From: Triticum aestivum
Taxonomy: Eukaryota > Streptophyta > Magnoliopsida > Poales > Poaceae
Direction: 5' to 3'
DNA: 64,000 bases
Assembly (NCBI RefSeq): GCF_018294505.1
Contig: NC_057809.1
Location: 419,853,485-419,917,484, forward strand
The notes below the pieces were generated by a model. That model made no database searches and was not told where the DNA came from. It was given only the letters and a program-made list of their open reading frames with translations. Numbering within the stretch: the first letter of the stretch is position 1; each line of letters starts with the position of its first letter. Below are positions 1 to 11,456 of this stretch, in pieces. The position numbers and the translations under genes were made by a program.

Positions 1-1167
1 ATGATGTACTCTATGAGATGAACATTTTGATATGATATATGCCAAAAACGGAGTTACGGACACGGAGATACGACAAGATGAACAGGATCATATGAGCTAG
101 GGTTTCGGGCAAAAAGTCAACCGTCTCAGATCCAGATCTAGAACGGGCACGCAATCCGAGGTTCGTCGCCGGGGCTTCGCCGGAGTTACTATAGCGGACG
201 AAGAACTCGCAGGAGAGGAGGAGGCTGGCCGGAGTCGTGGTCGTCGGAGGGCGGCGACCGGAGTCGGGGACGGCGTCGGCGGGGTCGGGCGGCGGGAGAC
301 GGCAGCAGCGGCGCGGGGCGGCGCCCAGGGCGCCGGCGACGAGGTCCTCCGGAGCTCGGGAGCTCCTCTCCCTAGAGCTTGGCGCGGAGGGGCGGCGGGG
401 TAGGGCTGGAGCGGCGAAGGGGAACGGGCCCCGCGGGCCTGACGCGGGCCCCGCGGGCCTGCGGCGGCGGGAGGCGGTGAAGTGGGCACGGCACCACGTG
501 GCTCCGCGGGATTGGCCCAAGCGGATCGCGCGGACAATGTCCGGCCCGGCGTACTATGTCCGGCGTGGCGGAGTCGAGTTGGATCTAGGGTTTTTAGGGG
601 GGGATCCGAGATTTTCGAGGGGAGACCTTTATATAGGCATAGAGGGAGCTAGGAGAGTCCAAATGAGGTGCAGTGTTCGGCCACGCGATCGTGGTCGAAC
701 GCTCTAGATGATGGAGAGGGTTTAGGTGGGTTTTGGGCCAAATTGGAGGGGTGTTGGGCTGCAACACACACGAGGCCTTTTCGGTCCCTTGGTTAACCGT
801 TGGAGTATCAAACGAAGTCCAAATGATACGAAACTTACAGGCGGTCTACCGGTAGTAAACCAAGGCCGCTTGGCAAGTCTCGGTCCAATCCGGAAATTTT
901 TAATCCCCACACACGAAAGAAAGGTAGAAATGAACACCGGAGGAGAACGAAGCGTCGGAATGCAAAACGGACAACGGGGAAAATGCTCGAATGCATGAGA
1001 CGAACACGTATGCAAATGCAATGCACATGATGACATGATATGAGATGCATGACAACGACAACAACACATGGAGACAAAGACCCGAACCCGAGAAAATAAA
1101 ATAACTTAACGCTGGAAACGGCAAGAGTTGGAGTACAAATTGGGAAAGTTACATCCGGGGTGTTACA
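1..1167 (-). mobile_element. Partial LTR (terminal ~1.17 kb) of a Ty3/Gypsy element related to family A
   Basis: The last bases, ending in GGGTGTTACA at 1167, and the block 640-1167 match the ends of the family A LTRs (for example 28540-29066) with scattered differences. The element reads on the minus strand, so this is the 5' (U3) end of an LTR whose remainder lies left of the window. A TATA-like motif near 629-636 sits where family A has TATATATA. The GC-rich part (about 220-520) differs from family A and contains no gap, so this is a sister subfamily rather than the same copy. Whether it is a solo LTR or part of a full element cannot be seen. Long GC-rich reading frames here are compositional. 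Confidence 0.8.
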
Positions 1168-1622
1168 ACCAGCCCCTAGGTGGGCTGGGGCGCCTCCCAC
1201 CAAGGCCCAAGGTGCCCTCAAGAGGAGAGGGGGCAAACCCTAGGGGCAGATGGGCCCTAAGGCCCACCCTAGGTGTGCCCCCCTCTCTCTCCCCCTTGGC
1301 CGCCACCTAGATGGGATCTGGGGGCTGCCGCCACCCCTATGGAGGGAACCCTAGGTGGGGGCGCAGCCCCTCTCCTCCCCCTATATATAGTGGATGTTTT
1401 GGGCTGCCCAACAGATGAGTCTCTCTCTCCCAAAGGCGCAGCCCTACCTCTCTCTCGTAGTGCTTGGCGAAACCCTGCAGGAGTACCGCGCTCCTCCACC
1501 ACCACCACGCCGTCGTGCTGCTGCTAGACGGAGTCTTCCCCAACCTCTCCCTCTCTCCTTGCTGGATCAAGGCATGGGAGATGTCACCCGGCTGGACGTG
1601 TGTTGAACGCGGAGGCACCGTT
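1168..1622 (+). mobile_element. Ty1/Copia (Angela/BARE-like) LTR, segment 1 of 3
   Basis: Diverged from, but recognisably similar to, the reverse complement of the Copia LTR at 37665-39243: CCC/GGG-rich stretch, TATATATA box, then a GTTGAACGCGGAGG block. It is interrupted at 1622 by family B. The five bases before the insertion are CCGTT and those after it (14707-14711) are CCATT, a target duplication with one change. The true TGTTGG start of the LTR is missing: the sequence simply begins after the Gypsy LTR end at 1167, so the left part was displaced or deleted. Confidence 0.75.
1382..1389 (+). promoter_or_regulatory. TATA box of the Copia LTR
   Basis: TATATATA within CCCCCTATATATAGTGG. The same context occurs in the Angela-like LTRs at about 38082-38089 and 44989-44996 (there on the minus strand). 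It is the likely core promoter of this LTR, inferred from position and conservation only. Confidence 0.5.
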
Positions 1623-2091
1623 TGTAACGCCCTGGTAGTTAAGCTCCAGTAATCTCCCACTAATGATGCCACGTCACCACATTTACTGTTGTTAGACTCT
1701 CGTTGATTCGAAAACAGTTCAAATTCAAATTTAAAATAAAGGCAAACAACAAAAGTTTTCAAACATTAAAACTAAAATGTTCTATATGTGGCAAATATTG
1801 CATAAATAATTATGGTGGAGAATCCACATTTTTATAAAGTATTTAAGTGCACGGAAATAAATAAAACAGTAGCAGAAACAAATAATTAAATGCCTTTACT
1901 AATTAATAAATTATCAAACTAAATTATTTGGGGACTAGACATTTTGTGACAGTGGACTAAACTGAAATACTAAATTAGATGCTAAGTATATATTTTACAG
2001 AAACTAAAATAAAAGGTAACTAAAATAAAACAGGAAAGAATAAATTAAAAGACAAGAACAAAATAGAAAACAAAAGAAAGAAAAGGGAGGA

Positions 2092-2795
2092 NNNNNNNNN
2101 NNNNNNNNNNNNNNNNNNNNNNNNNNNNNNNNNNNNNNNNNNNNNNNNNNNNNNNNNNNNNNNNNNNNNNNNNNNNNNNNNNNNNNNNNNNNNNNNNNNN
2201 NNNNNNNNNNNNNNNNNNNNNNNNNNNNNNNNNNNNNNNNNNNNNNNNNNNNNNNNNNNNNNNNNNNNNNNNNNNNNNNNNNNNNNNNNNNNNNNNNNNN
2301 NNNNNNNNNNNNNNNNNNNNNNNNNNNNNNNNNNNNNNNNNNNNNNNNNNNNNNNNNNNNNNNNNNNNNNNNNNNNNNNNNNNNNNNNNNNNNNNNNNNN
2401 NNNNNNNNNNNNNNNNNNNNNNNNNNNNNNNNNNNNNNNNNNNNNNNNNNNNNNNNNNNNNNNNNNNNNNNNNNNNNNNNNNNNNNNNNNNNNNNNNNNN
2501 NNNNNNNNNNNNNNNNNNNNNNNNNNNNNNNNNNNNNNNNNNNNNNNNNNNNNNNNNNNNNNNNNNNNNNNNNNNNNNNNNNNNNNNNNNNNNNNNNNNN
2601 NNNNNNNNNNNNNNNNNNNNNNNNNNNNNNNNNNNNNNNNNNNNNNNNNNNNNNNNNNNNNNNNNNNNNNNNNNNNNNNNNNNNNNNNNNNNNNNNNNNN
2701 NNNNNNNNNNNNNNNNNNNNNNNNNNNNNNNNNNNNNNNNNNNNNNNNNNNNNNNNNNNNNNNNNNNNNNNNNNNNNNNNNNNNNNNNNNNNNNN
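2092..2795. other. Assembly gap (704 N)
   Basis: Run of N in the family B 5' LTR, entered from an A-rich stretch and left into a GC-rich segment. The 3' LTR has a gap at the equivalent place (10350-10880). Confidence 0.99.
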
Positions 2796-3627
2796 ACTGC
2801 CCCGTCCCTACACCATCCCGTGAGGTCCCGCCTTCATCCTTTCCCCGCGGTCACCGCCGCTCACACGCGCGCTCGCCCCGCACGCTTCTCGCTCGCGCGC
2901 GCCCACGCTCGGCCACCGCACGTACTCACCGCGTCCGCGTCCGCGTCCTGTGCGCCCTCACACTCGTCAACCGCCCCTGCTGCATGCTGCTACTGCTCGG
3001 CTTCGCATGCTATCGCACAATGCATGCCCGAGCCCCATGCGCTCACCACGACCCGCTCGACCGCAGCCCCGCTCGGCCTCGCTTGCCGAGCCACCCTGCC
3101 CGGCTCCGCTGCTCGGCCGTCGCCCTGCTGCACTCACCCTCGCCCTAGCTGATGCCCCGCATCACCTACTCCAGGCCGGCCGCACCCGTGCCTGTGTCGC
3201 GCCCCTACTGGTCGCGCTCCTCCGCGACGCCCACAGCCGCGTCCGCGCGTCAGACCGCGTCGACCCTGTCCGAGACCGCGCGCCTCGATCCCCTTTCCCC
3301 GTGCTTCGCCGCCCGCGTGTGCCAGGCCGCGGCCATTCGCCCGGCGCCGTGTGCCCGTTCCCCTTTGTGCTGCCCGTTGCCCGGCCTCCGCCGCCTGCCG
3401 CACCGCCTCCCACCATTGCGCGCGCCCACGCATGGCCTCGACCCGCCGCGGTCCTCCCCATGCTCCGACCGGCTACAGCTCGCTGGAGCTCCACGGCGGC
3501 GCGCTGGCGCCAGCTCCCACCAGATGGCCGGAGCGGCCAGTCGGGTGCACCCCCCGTGGGGCAGCCCCCATACGGGCTGTGCCCGACGCCCAACCCGCTA
3601 TGGCCCTGGACCACTGCTAAACGGGGC

Positions 3628-4017
3628 NNNNNNNNNNNNNNNNNNNNNNNNNNNNNNNNNNNNNNNNNNNNNNNNNNNNNNNNNNNNNNNNNNNNNNNNN
3701 NNNNNNNNNNNNNNNNNNNNNNNNNNNNNNNNNNNNNNNNNNNNNNNNNNNNNNNNNNNNNNNNNNNNNNNNNNNNNNNNNNNNNNNNNNNNNNNNNNNN
3801 NNNNNNNNNNNNNNNNNNNNNNNNNNNNNNNNNNNNNNNNNNNNNNNNNNNNNNNNNNNNNNNNNNNNNNNNNNNNNNNNNNNNNNNNNNNNNNNNNNNN
3901 NNNNNNNNNNNNNNNNNNNNNNNNNNNNNNNNNNNNNNNNNNNNNNNNNNNNNNNNNNNNNNNNNNNNNNNNNNNNNNNNNNNNNNNNNNNNNNNNNNNN
4001 NNNNNNNNNNNNNNNNN
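3628..4017. other. Assembly gap (390 N)
   Basis: Run of N between the GC-rich segment and the TAATTAA-rich stretch of the family B 5' LTR. The 3' LTR gap 11457-12319 covers the same place and starts earlier. Confidence 0.99.
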
Positions 4018-4159
4018 TAAAATTAATAGTTAATTAGTTAATTAAATAATTAATTAATCTTAATTAATCTTAATTAATTAATTAAATAAAATAATTAATC
4101 CTGATTAGATTAACCTAATCAATTAACTAAACCCTAATTAACCTAACAAAGTATGACAG

Positions 4160-4245
4160 GTGGGTCCCATTGGACCCACGCGTCAGTTTGACCCAGTCAA
4201 CCCCTGTTGACTGCTGGCGTCAGCATGACATCATGCTGATGTCAT
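4160..4245 (+). promoter_or_regulatory. Cluster of perfect palindromes in the family B 5' LTR
   Basis: Three perfect inverted repeats occur in 86 bp. GTGGGTCC/GGACCCAC is at 4160-4167 and 4172-4179. TCAGCATGA/TCATGCTGA is at 4220-4228 and 4231-4239. ATGACATCA/TGATGTCAT is at 4225-4233 and 4237-4245; the last two overlap. TTGACC and GTCAAC motifs (W-box-like) lie between them. The cluster is flanked by AT-rich DNA and preserved in the 3' LTR (12479-12564). TGACATCA resembles bZIP half-sites; a regulatory role is inference. Confidence 0.45.
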
Positions 4246-4626
4246 AAATCCAATTTTGAATTAAATTAAATAATTAATTAAATTACATAAATTAATAAAT
4301 TCTTTTAAAGTCGTATCTTTTAATCCGTAACTTGGATGGAAAAACTTTGTACATGAAAGTTGCTCAGAACGACGAGACGAATCTGGATACGTAGCCCGTT
4401 CGTCCGCCACACATCCCTAGCATACCAAACTCGTAACTTTCCCCCTCCGGTTCATCTGTCCAAAAACGCAAAACACCATGAATATTTTCCCGGATGTTTT
4501 CCCCCTTCACCGGTACCACCTCGTACCGCGTTAGGGCACACCTAGCTTTATGGTTTGTCATGTCATGCATCGTCATGCATTTGTTTGCATTATATTTATT
4601 GTTTCTCCCCCCTCTTCTCTCGCTAG

Positions 4627-6101
4627 ACACCGAGACCGACGCCACTGCTACCCAGTACGACTACGGTGTTGACGACCCCTCTCTCTTGCCAGAGCAACCA
4701 GGCAAGCCCGCCACCCCTTGATCACCAGATATCGCCTACTCTCCTCTATACTGCTTGCATTAGAGTAGTGTAGCATGTTGCTGCTTTCCGTTAATCCTAT
4801 TCTGATGCATAGCCTGTCATTGTTGTTACAACTGTTGATACCTTACCTGCAATCCTAAATGCTTAGTATAGGATGCTAGTTTTCCATCAGTGGCCCTACA
4901 CTCTTGTCCGTCTGCCATGCTATACTACTGGGTCGTGATCACTTCGGGAGGTGATCACGGGCATATGATATATACTTATACTGTTACATTACTTATGATA
5001 CTGTTCGGAGATGGGGGCTGAAGGGGCAGGTGGCTCCATCCAGGTAGTGGTGGGCCTGAGTTCCCGACGGCCCCCGGCTGTTACTTTGTGGCGGAGCGAC
5101 AGGGCAGGTTGAGACCACCTAGGAGAGAGGTGGGCCTGGCCCTGGTCGGCGTTCGCGGATACTTAACACGCTTAATGAGATCTTGGTATTTGATCTGAGT
5201 CTGGCTACTAGCCTATACGCACTAACCATCTACACGGGGATAGTTATGGGCACTCGACATCGTGGTATCAGCCGAAGCCTTCGTGACGTTAGCGACTGAG
5301 CGGCGCGCGCCGGATTGGACTGGAATGCCTGCTAGGCTAGGTCTGCTTCCGGCCGCGTTCGCAACATGCAGGTGTGCAAAGGGCGATGGGCCTAGACCCC
5401 TGCGCCATAGGGTTTAGACCGGTGTGCTGACCTCTTTGTTGTGCCTAGGTAGGGCTGTGACATGTTGATCTTCCGAGGCCAGGCATGACCCAGAAAAGTG
5501 TGTCCGGCCAAATGGGATCGAGCGTGTTGGGTTATGTGGTGCACCCCTGCAGGGAAGTTAATCTATTCGAATAGCCGCGATCTTCGGTAACAGGACGACT
5601 TGGAGTTGTACCTTGACCTTATGACAACTAGAACCGGATACTTATTAAAACACACCCTTCCAAGTGCTAGATACAACCGGTGATCGCTCTCTCACAGGGC
5701 GACGAGGGGAGGATCATCAGTTAGGATTATGCTATGCGATGATACTTGGTGAACTTACCATCTACTCCCTTCTAATGCTGCGAGATGGAGGTGGCCAGAA
5801 GCGTAGTCTTTGATAGGACTAGCTATCCCCCTCTTATTCCGGCATTCTGCAGTTCATCCCACATATGTTACCCCTTTTGCCATTTGATACCAATGCATAC
5901 ATATGTAGTGTAGCTCCTTGCTTGCGAGTACTTTGGATGAGTACTCACGGTTGCTTTGCTCCCTCTTTTCCCCCTTTCTATACTCGATTGCTGCGACCAG
6001 ACGTTGGAGCTCAGGAGCTAGATGCCATCGTCGACGATGACTACTACTACTCGGGGGGTGCCTACTACTACGTGCAGCCCGCTGACGACGACCAGGAGTA
6101 G
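4627..6101 (+). CDS. Candidate spliced LTR micro-gene, exons alpha and beta (family B 5' LTR)
   Basis: Exon alpha is 4627-4701 (75 nt) and exon beta is 6001-6101 (101 nt, stop TAG 6099-6101). Alpha follows a C/T-rich tract ending CGCTAG and ends CAG|GCAAG, the consensus of GC-AG introns. Beta follows a strong C/T tract ending GACCAG. Alpha starts with two codon bases and ends with one; beta starts with two, so the join is in frame and makes GAC (Asp). The encoded stretch is acidic and Tyr-rich (alpha contains QYDYGVDDP; beta has DDDYYYSGGAYYYV and ends DDDQE). No start codon is placed: an upstream exon may sit in the gapped GC-rich part, or translation could begin in the unspliced frame at 4494. 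Function unknown; not a recognised family. The equivalent in family A shares phase, donor type and C-terminal motif. Confidence 0.4.
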
Positions 6102-6403
6102 TTTAGGAGGATCCCAGGCAGGACGCCTGCGCCTCTTTCGATCTGTATCCCAGTTTGTGCCAGCCTTCTTAAGGCAAACTTGTTTAACTTATGTTTGTAC
6201 TCAGATATTGTTGCTTCCGCTGACTCGTCTATGATCGAGCTCTTGTATTCGAGCCCTCGAGGCCCCTGGCTTGTAATATGATGCTTGTATGACTTTTTTT
6301 ATTTGTAGAGTTGTGTTGTGATATCTTCCCGTGAGTCCCTGATCTTGATCGTACATGTTTGCGTGTATGATTAGTGTACGATTGAATCGGGGGCGTCACA
6401 AGT

Positions 6404-6415
6404 TGGTATCAGAGC
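6404..6415 (+). other. Primer-binding site, initiator-Met tRNA type
   Basis: TGGTATCAGAGC starts three bases after the LTR end (GTCACA, 6400). This is the standard complement of the plant initiator-Met tRNA 3' end, and it fixes both the LTR boundary and the plus-strand orientation of family B. Confidence 0.9.
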
Positions 6416-9400
6416 CGACTGCCTGTAGGAATCCCCCTTCCACACTCCTTGGCAGAAGTCGAGTCTAGACATTACAAAACATTGACTAACATGGATGTGT
6501 GCCTTACGGGCCCACGTCGCCATTGGGTGGTATTAGGATCTTTTATTCATCGACCTATACTCTGGGACTCTGATCTCTCTTCTATTCAGGTTAAATGAAT
6601 TTGCTAAACTCTAACATTAGGTTCTCGTAACAACGTTCTCCCGGAGAGCCCCTTGTTACAGATGATCGTCTGCTGCACCGGAAGGATCCGAAGATACTCT
6701 CCGATGTTCTCTCGATACTTTGTGCCATCGCTTATGCAATTCCCTTCCATTGATAAACCCCTATGGATAACCACGTATACTCGCCATTCATACAATGTTT
6801 CCCAGTTGATCTTGTTACTACAAGATACCCCGAAATTATCTCTGTTGTTCCGAGAATCCTTTGAGCTTAGTGCCTTACTGTTCTTTGTCACCTGAATACC
6901 CCTACGGATAATTCTCGCACTTACCGATTATCTGCTCATCCCCAGTCGATTCAGGTATTTCACAAAAGTCTTCGTAATACCGTTCGTTCTTATGAAAATC
7001 CTCAACAGACTATTGCTCTTGAAAATTCTTGCTTGCTAGCATTATGATTAATCCAATAAGTCTGGTAATCTTATTGGCATCCTTTGTCATTATCATCTAG
7101 AGTCTATTGATTCGATATGCTGCGGATGCTTGCAATCCTCAGGATTTATCCTTCCGGCTCAGACATCATTTTAAACATGAGCTGGTTCTCAACCAATCAG
7201 ATTGCCATCGATTGTATCCCTAAGCATACACAACTTATCTATCCTTAATCAGAGTGTTTGCTTCTGATCCCTTGATCGGAAATCATAATTCTTTTGCATT
7301 TGAGCTTTGAATTAGTCAGTTGTTACTATAGTCTGATCTTCTTGCATTGTTTCTTCCTCTGGTTGAGTACCGATGCTCACCTCAGATCCTTTGAGGACCA
7401 CCAGATCCTTTGTTGGATTTTATCTGATAGCATCCTTCATATTCAATGACTTTGGAAATTCTTTCACCATTGGTAAATCCCATCCTCTGATTGACCAACC
7501 ATGCTCTACTTTCGAGCTTGTGCTATTTACTCCTGAAGTTTGTGGTATATGTTCCTAAGAGACCCTGATGGGTTGAACCTATGCCTTCCTTACTCTGTGT
7601 GAACCCGAAAGATTTCACGGGTCATACTTATCTGGTATTGCGCCAGGTAAAGCTTTCAACAACTAATGTCATTTTCGAAGAGCGAGAAGTGATTGAAAGG
7701 TTATACATTGAATAAGTGGGAGTCGACCTTGAACTTTGTGTTCATGCCCATGGACACGATGTGGAACCTACCATAGAAGCTTCTTGTTATAATAACTATT
7801 TCGTTGATATAATATCATCTGGTATCTGTGAATTGATCCTATGCAATCGTGGTTCCAACCATATTTTCTCTTTGATCCAATTTCTCGGGCAAGTTAAAGC
7901 ACTTGTCTTTTGCAAGTCAATACACCAGTCCAACCTCTACCTTGATCTACCGTCGAGTATTACCCTCTTGTATCTCGAGAATATCTAAGAACTGTGTTGC
8001 ATCTTATGAGTCTTCATCAGCTATTATTTCTCACTGATTCCAATTTTCTTGGGCTCTGGGTTGTCGTCAACCGAGAACACTGAATAGTGAATCGAGTCCG
8101 CACTCTGATTCAATAACCCTAAATAATTTTCGTTGCTTACGAGTTTAAATAATACTTCAAGTCATTCCTAGCTTGATCGGCTATATCCTTACCGTGCTTC
8201 TCTTAACTGTGCTACCTGGTCCTTCTTCCCGGAGCACAAATTTCGATGCTGAGCTAATCTTATAATCAATCTTCCTCGTCATATCGTTTGTCCTTGAACA
8301 CCAAGCTTGATTTCGAGTTTTTGTCGTATCTGTGGCTCCAATAATCTTTTGTTGCATCGGTCCTTTTGCTTGATGCAGTCGCTGTTCAATTACTTCTTCG
8401 TGGATCCTATCGACAAATGTGTCATGATCATCGTCAGCATTCTGAGCTCTCCCAAGATATCAACTGAATTTATGATGAGAAATAACTTCCTTGCCCTCGA
8501 TGGTTTGTGTTATCATCGACCCCTTTATTGCCTTCCGTTTGACACAAACTTGTTCGTGTTCTGTGTTATACCTTGAGTTCCTTGCTATCCAACATTTGTT
8601 CTTCTTTACCTTGGAGTATTACCATCTTTTATATCCAGGATGCCGTGCTTAGCACACCCGGCCGGAGGTCCTATTGTCCATTTTAGCAAGGTTAACCATT
8701 CTTCCATGAGGAAATTGTAAGACTTATTCTATAAGTTGTTCCTGATGAATCCTTTGTATATCCAAGTCCGACCTTTGCTTGAAGGCCATGTCAATGATAT
8801 CTCGAAGCATGTCTGTGGTACTCCAATTTTCAAAGAACATTTGAAGCCCAATGCTAAAGGTTTCTTCTCAATTATCCAAACACTGTTGTATGGGTAATGT
8901 TATGAAACTTATCTCCCCTTACCTAAAGAGTTTTCTACATTATATCATGTCATGAATATCATGCCCTGCTTGTCCTTGGGAAGGATATACCCTTGAAATA
9001 TTTCTTTAAGCACATTTTCCTTTCCACTCTTCTGTTTAAGCCGATGATCACCTTTTCCTTCCCATTGTTTGGTCTAACCTTTCTTGAGGTCTATATGATC
9101 TAAGCAGTAAAATTATCCTACTTATGTAAACACCTCGGTCTACAACCTGTCAGTAAGAACATGTTACTATTGTTGATGACATTCCGGTATCCACCGATGG
9201 ACGAGAACTTTGCCTAATGGTCCGCCTCGTTCAACGAGCAGGAAAATGGTTCTCTTCGTCCCTCACCCTTGGTACCAACGTTGATTCCAACATAACTGAC
9301 AGGCTATCCTCTGACATGTCTTGCTATCATGACCGTATAAGATGTCAACTGCCTTCCTACTTTTAACCACATGGTGGGCCCATAACCCACAGTTCCACAG

Positions 9401-9927
9401 GATCGAAACCTGACTCTTCTATACACCCATGTTCCCAAAGTTATCCCTCGCGCTTGATTTCGTATGTAATTCATGGGTCATCCCCCTAGTAATCTATTTT
9501 GGTATCAGACGCGATACTTATTCTCGTTGCTCTGGACTCCTTTCACACCTTGTTCAGGCATCGAACAATGGCCTACCCGCTTAAACTTCTCAAGGTACCT
9601 CCTTACTTTGCTCTCGAATTTTTTTTAAGTTCAGCTCGAGAGTTATTTTCTGCCACCTTACCCCGATGTTAGCTATCAGGTAGTCAACCTTGCAGAGGTC
9701 CGTTCTTCCAGAATAACCACCCTTTATCCTTTCGTAAGTACGGTGAAGATCCTGAAGGAAGGACGACAGCTTCATCACGATGCATTCAGGCATAGGAATG
9801 AAAACATCAATGCTATGGATCGACCTCTTCAAGTAGAGCAACCAAGACCGAGAAGATCCATTAGAAATTCGTAAACAAAACTCCCCCGCTTACTCCACCT
9901 CTTAAATCTCGGGACGAGATTTCTTAT

Positions 9928-9940
9928 AGTGGAGGAGATT
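9928..9940 (+). other. Polypurine tract of family B
   Basis: A purine-rich stretch (AGTGGAGGAGATT) directly before the 3' LTR start TGTAACGCCC at 9941. It is the expected plus-strand primer. The preceding CTCGGGACGAGAT block recurs in family A (minus strand, around 29085-29100). Confidence 0.7.
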
Positions 9941-10349
9941 TGTAACGCCCCGGTAGTTAAGCTACAGTAATCTCCCACTAATGATGCCACGTCACCACGT
10001 TTACTATTGTTAGACTCTTGTTGATTCGAAAACAGTTCAAATTCAAATTTAGAATAAAGGAAAACAACAAAAGTTTTCAAACATTAAAACTAAAATGTTC
10101 TATATGTGCCAAATATTGCATAAATAATTATGGTGGAGAATCCACATTTTTATAAAGTATTTAAGTGCACTGAAATAAATAAAACAGTAGCAGAATCAAA
10201 TAATAAAATGCCTTTACTAATTAATAAATTATCAAACTAAATTATTTGGGGACTAGACATTTTGTGACAGTGGACTAAACTGAAATACTAAATTAGATGC
10301 TAAGTATATATTTTACAGAAACTAAAATAAAAGGTAACTAAAATAATAC

Positions 10350-10880
10350 NNNNNNNNNNNNNNNNNNNNNNNNNNNNNNNNNNNNNNNNNNNNNNNNNNN
10401 NNNNNNNNNNNNNNNNNNNNNNNNNNNNNNNNNNNNNNNNNNNNNNNNNNNNNNNNNNNNNNNNNNNNNNNNNNNNNNNNNNNNNNNNNNNNNNNNNNNN
10501 NNNNNNNNNNNNNNNNNNNNNNNNNNNNNNNNNNNNNNNNNNNNNNNNNNNNNNNNNNNNNNNNNNNNNNNNNNNNNNNNNNNNNNNNNNNNNNNNNNNN
10601 NNNNNNNNNNNNNNNNNNNNNNNNNNNNNNNNNNNNNNNNNNNNNNNNNNNNNNNNNNNNNNNNNNNNNNNNNNNNNNNNNNNNNNNNNNNNNNNNNNNN
10701 NNNNNNNNNNNNNNNNNNNNNNNNNNNNNNNNNNNNNNNNNNNNNNNNNNNNNNNNNNNNNNNNNNNNNNNNNNNNNNNNNNNNNNNNNNNNNNNNNNNN
10801 NNNNNNNNNNNNNNNNNNNNNNNNNNNNNNNNNNNNNNNNNNNNNNNNNNNNNNNNNNNNNNNNNNNNNNNNNNNNNNNN
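10350..10880. other. Assembly gap (531 N)
   Basis: Run of N in the family B 3' LTR, equivalent to 2092-2795 in the 5' LTR. Confidence 0.99.
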
Positions 10881-11456
10881 GACCCCCACTGCCCCGTCCC
10901 TACACCATCCCGTGAGCCCCCCCTTCATCCTTTCCCCGCGGTCACCGCCGCTCACGTGCGCGCTCGCCCCGCACGCTTCTCGCTCGCGCACGCCCACGCT
11001 CGGCCACCACACGTGCTCACCGCGGCTGCGTCCGCGTCCCGTGCGCCCTCACGCTCGTCCGCCGCCCTTGCTGCACGCTGCTGCTGCTCGGCATCGCATG
11101 CTATCGCACAATGCACGCCCGAGCCCCATGCGCTCACCACGACCCGCTCGACCGCAGCCCCGCTCGGCCTCGCTTGCTGAGCCACCCTGCGCGGCTCTGC
11201 TGCTCGGCCGTCGCCCTGCTGCGCTCACCCTCGCCCTAGCTCATGCCGTGCATCGCCTACTCCACGCCGGCCGCACCCGTGCCTGTGTCGCGCCCCTACT
11301 AGCCGCGCTCCTCCGCAACGCACAAGGCCGCGTCCGTGCATCGGACCGCGCCGACCCCGTCTGAGACTGCGCACCTCGATCCCATTTCCCCGTGCTTCGC
11401 CGCCCGCGTGTGCCAGGCCACGGCCGTTCGCCCGGCAACCTGCGCACGTTCCCCTT

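Larger units (their letters stand above)
1623..6400 (+). repeat. Family B 5' LTR (4778 bp including two gaps)
   Basis: Begins TGTAACGCCC and ends GTCACA directly before the primer-binding site. In order it holds an AT-rich left part, a gap, a very GC-rich Pro/Ala/Arg-coding-like segment (2796-3627), a second gap, a TAATTAA-rich stretch (4018-4140), a palindrome cluster (4160-4245), the candidate micro-gene exons (4627-4701 and 6001-6101) and a ~300-bp tail. The GC-rich reading frames are not supported as genes. Confidence 0.85.
6401..9940 (+). mobile_element. Family B interior, non-coding
   Basis: This holds 3540 bp between the LTRs. The longest open frames are under 100 codons, on both strands, with no gag knuckle, DTG, YxDD or integrase motif. 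The text is T/C-rich and looks like decayed or never-coding sequence. Only its ends are interpretable: the primer-binding site at the left, and at the right a CTCGGGACGAGAT block plus purine tract shared with family A. Confidence 0.7.

Noticed and set aside
2950..3627. Long Pro/Ala/Arg-rich frames in GC-rich LTR segments (also 237-707, 28147-28605, 36543-37547, 54635-56047)
   Set aside because: Open in several frames at once because the DNA is GC-rich and partly N; no domain. An upstream exon of the micro-gene could hide here, but nothing supports a specific one.
4018..4140. TAATTAA-rich stretch, considered as a matrix-attachment or origin-like element
   Set aside because: Simple AT-rich LTR sequence repeated in the 3' LTR (12320-12450); nothing beyond composition supports a function.
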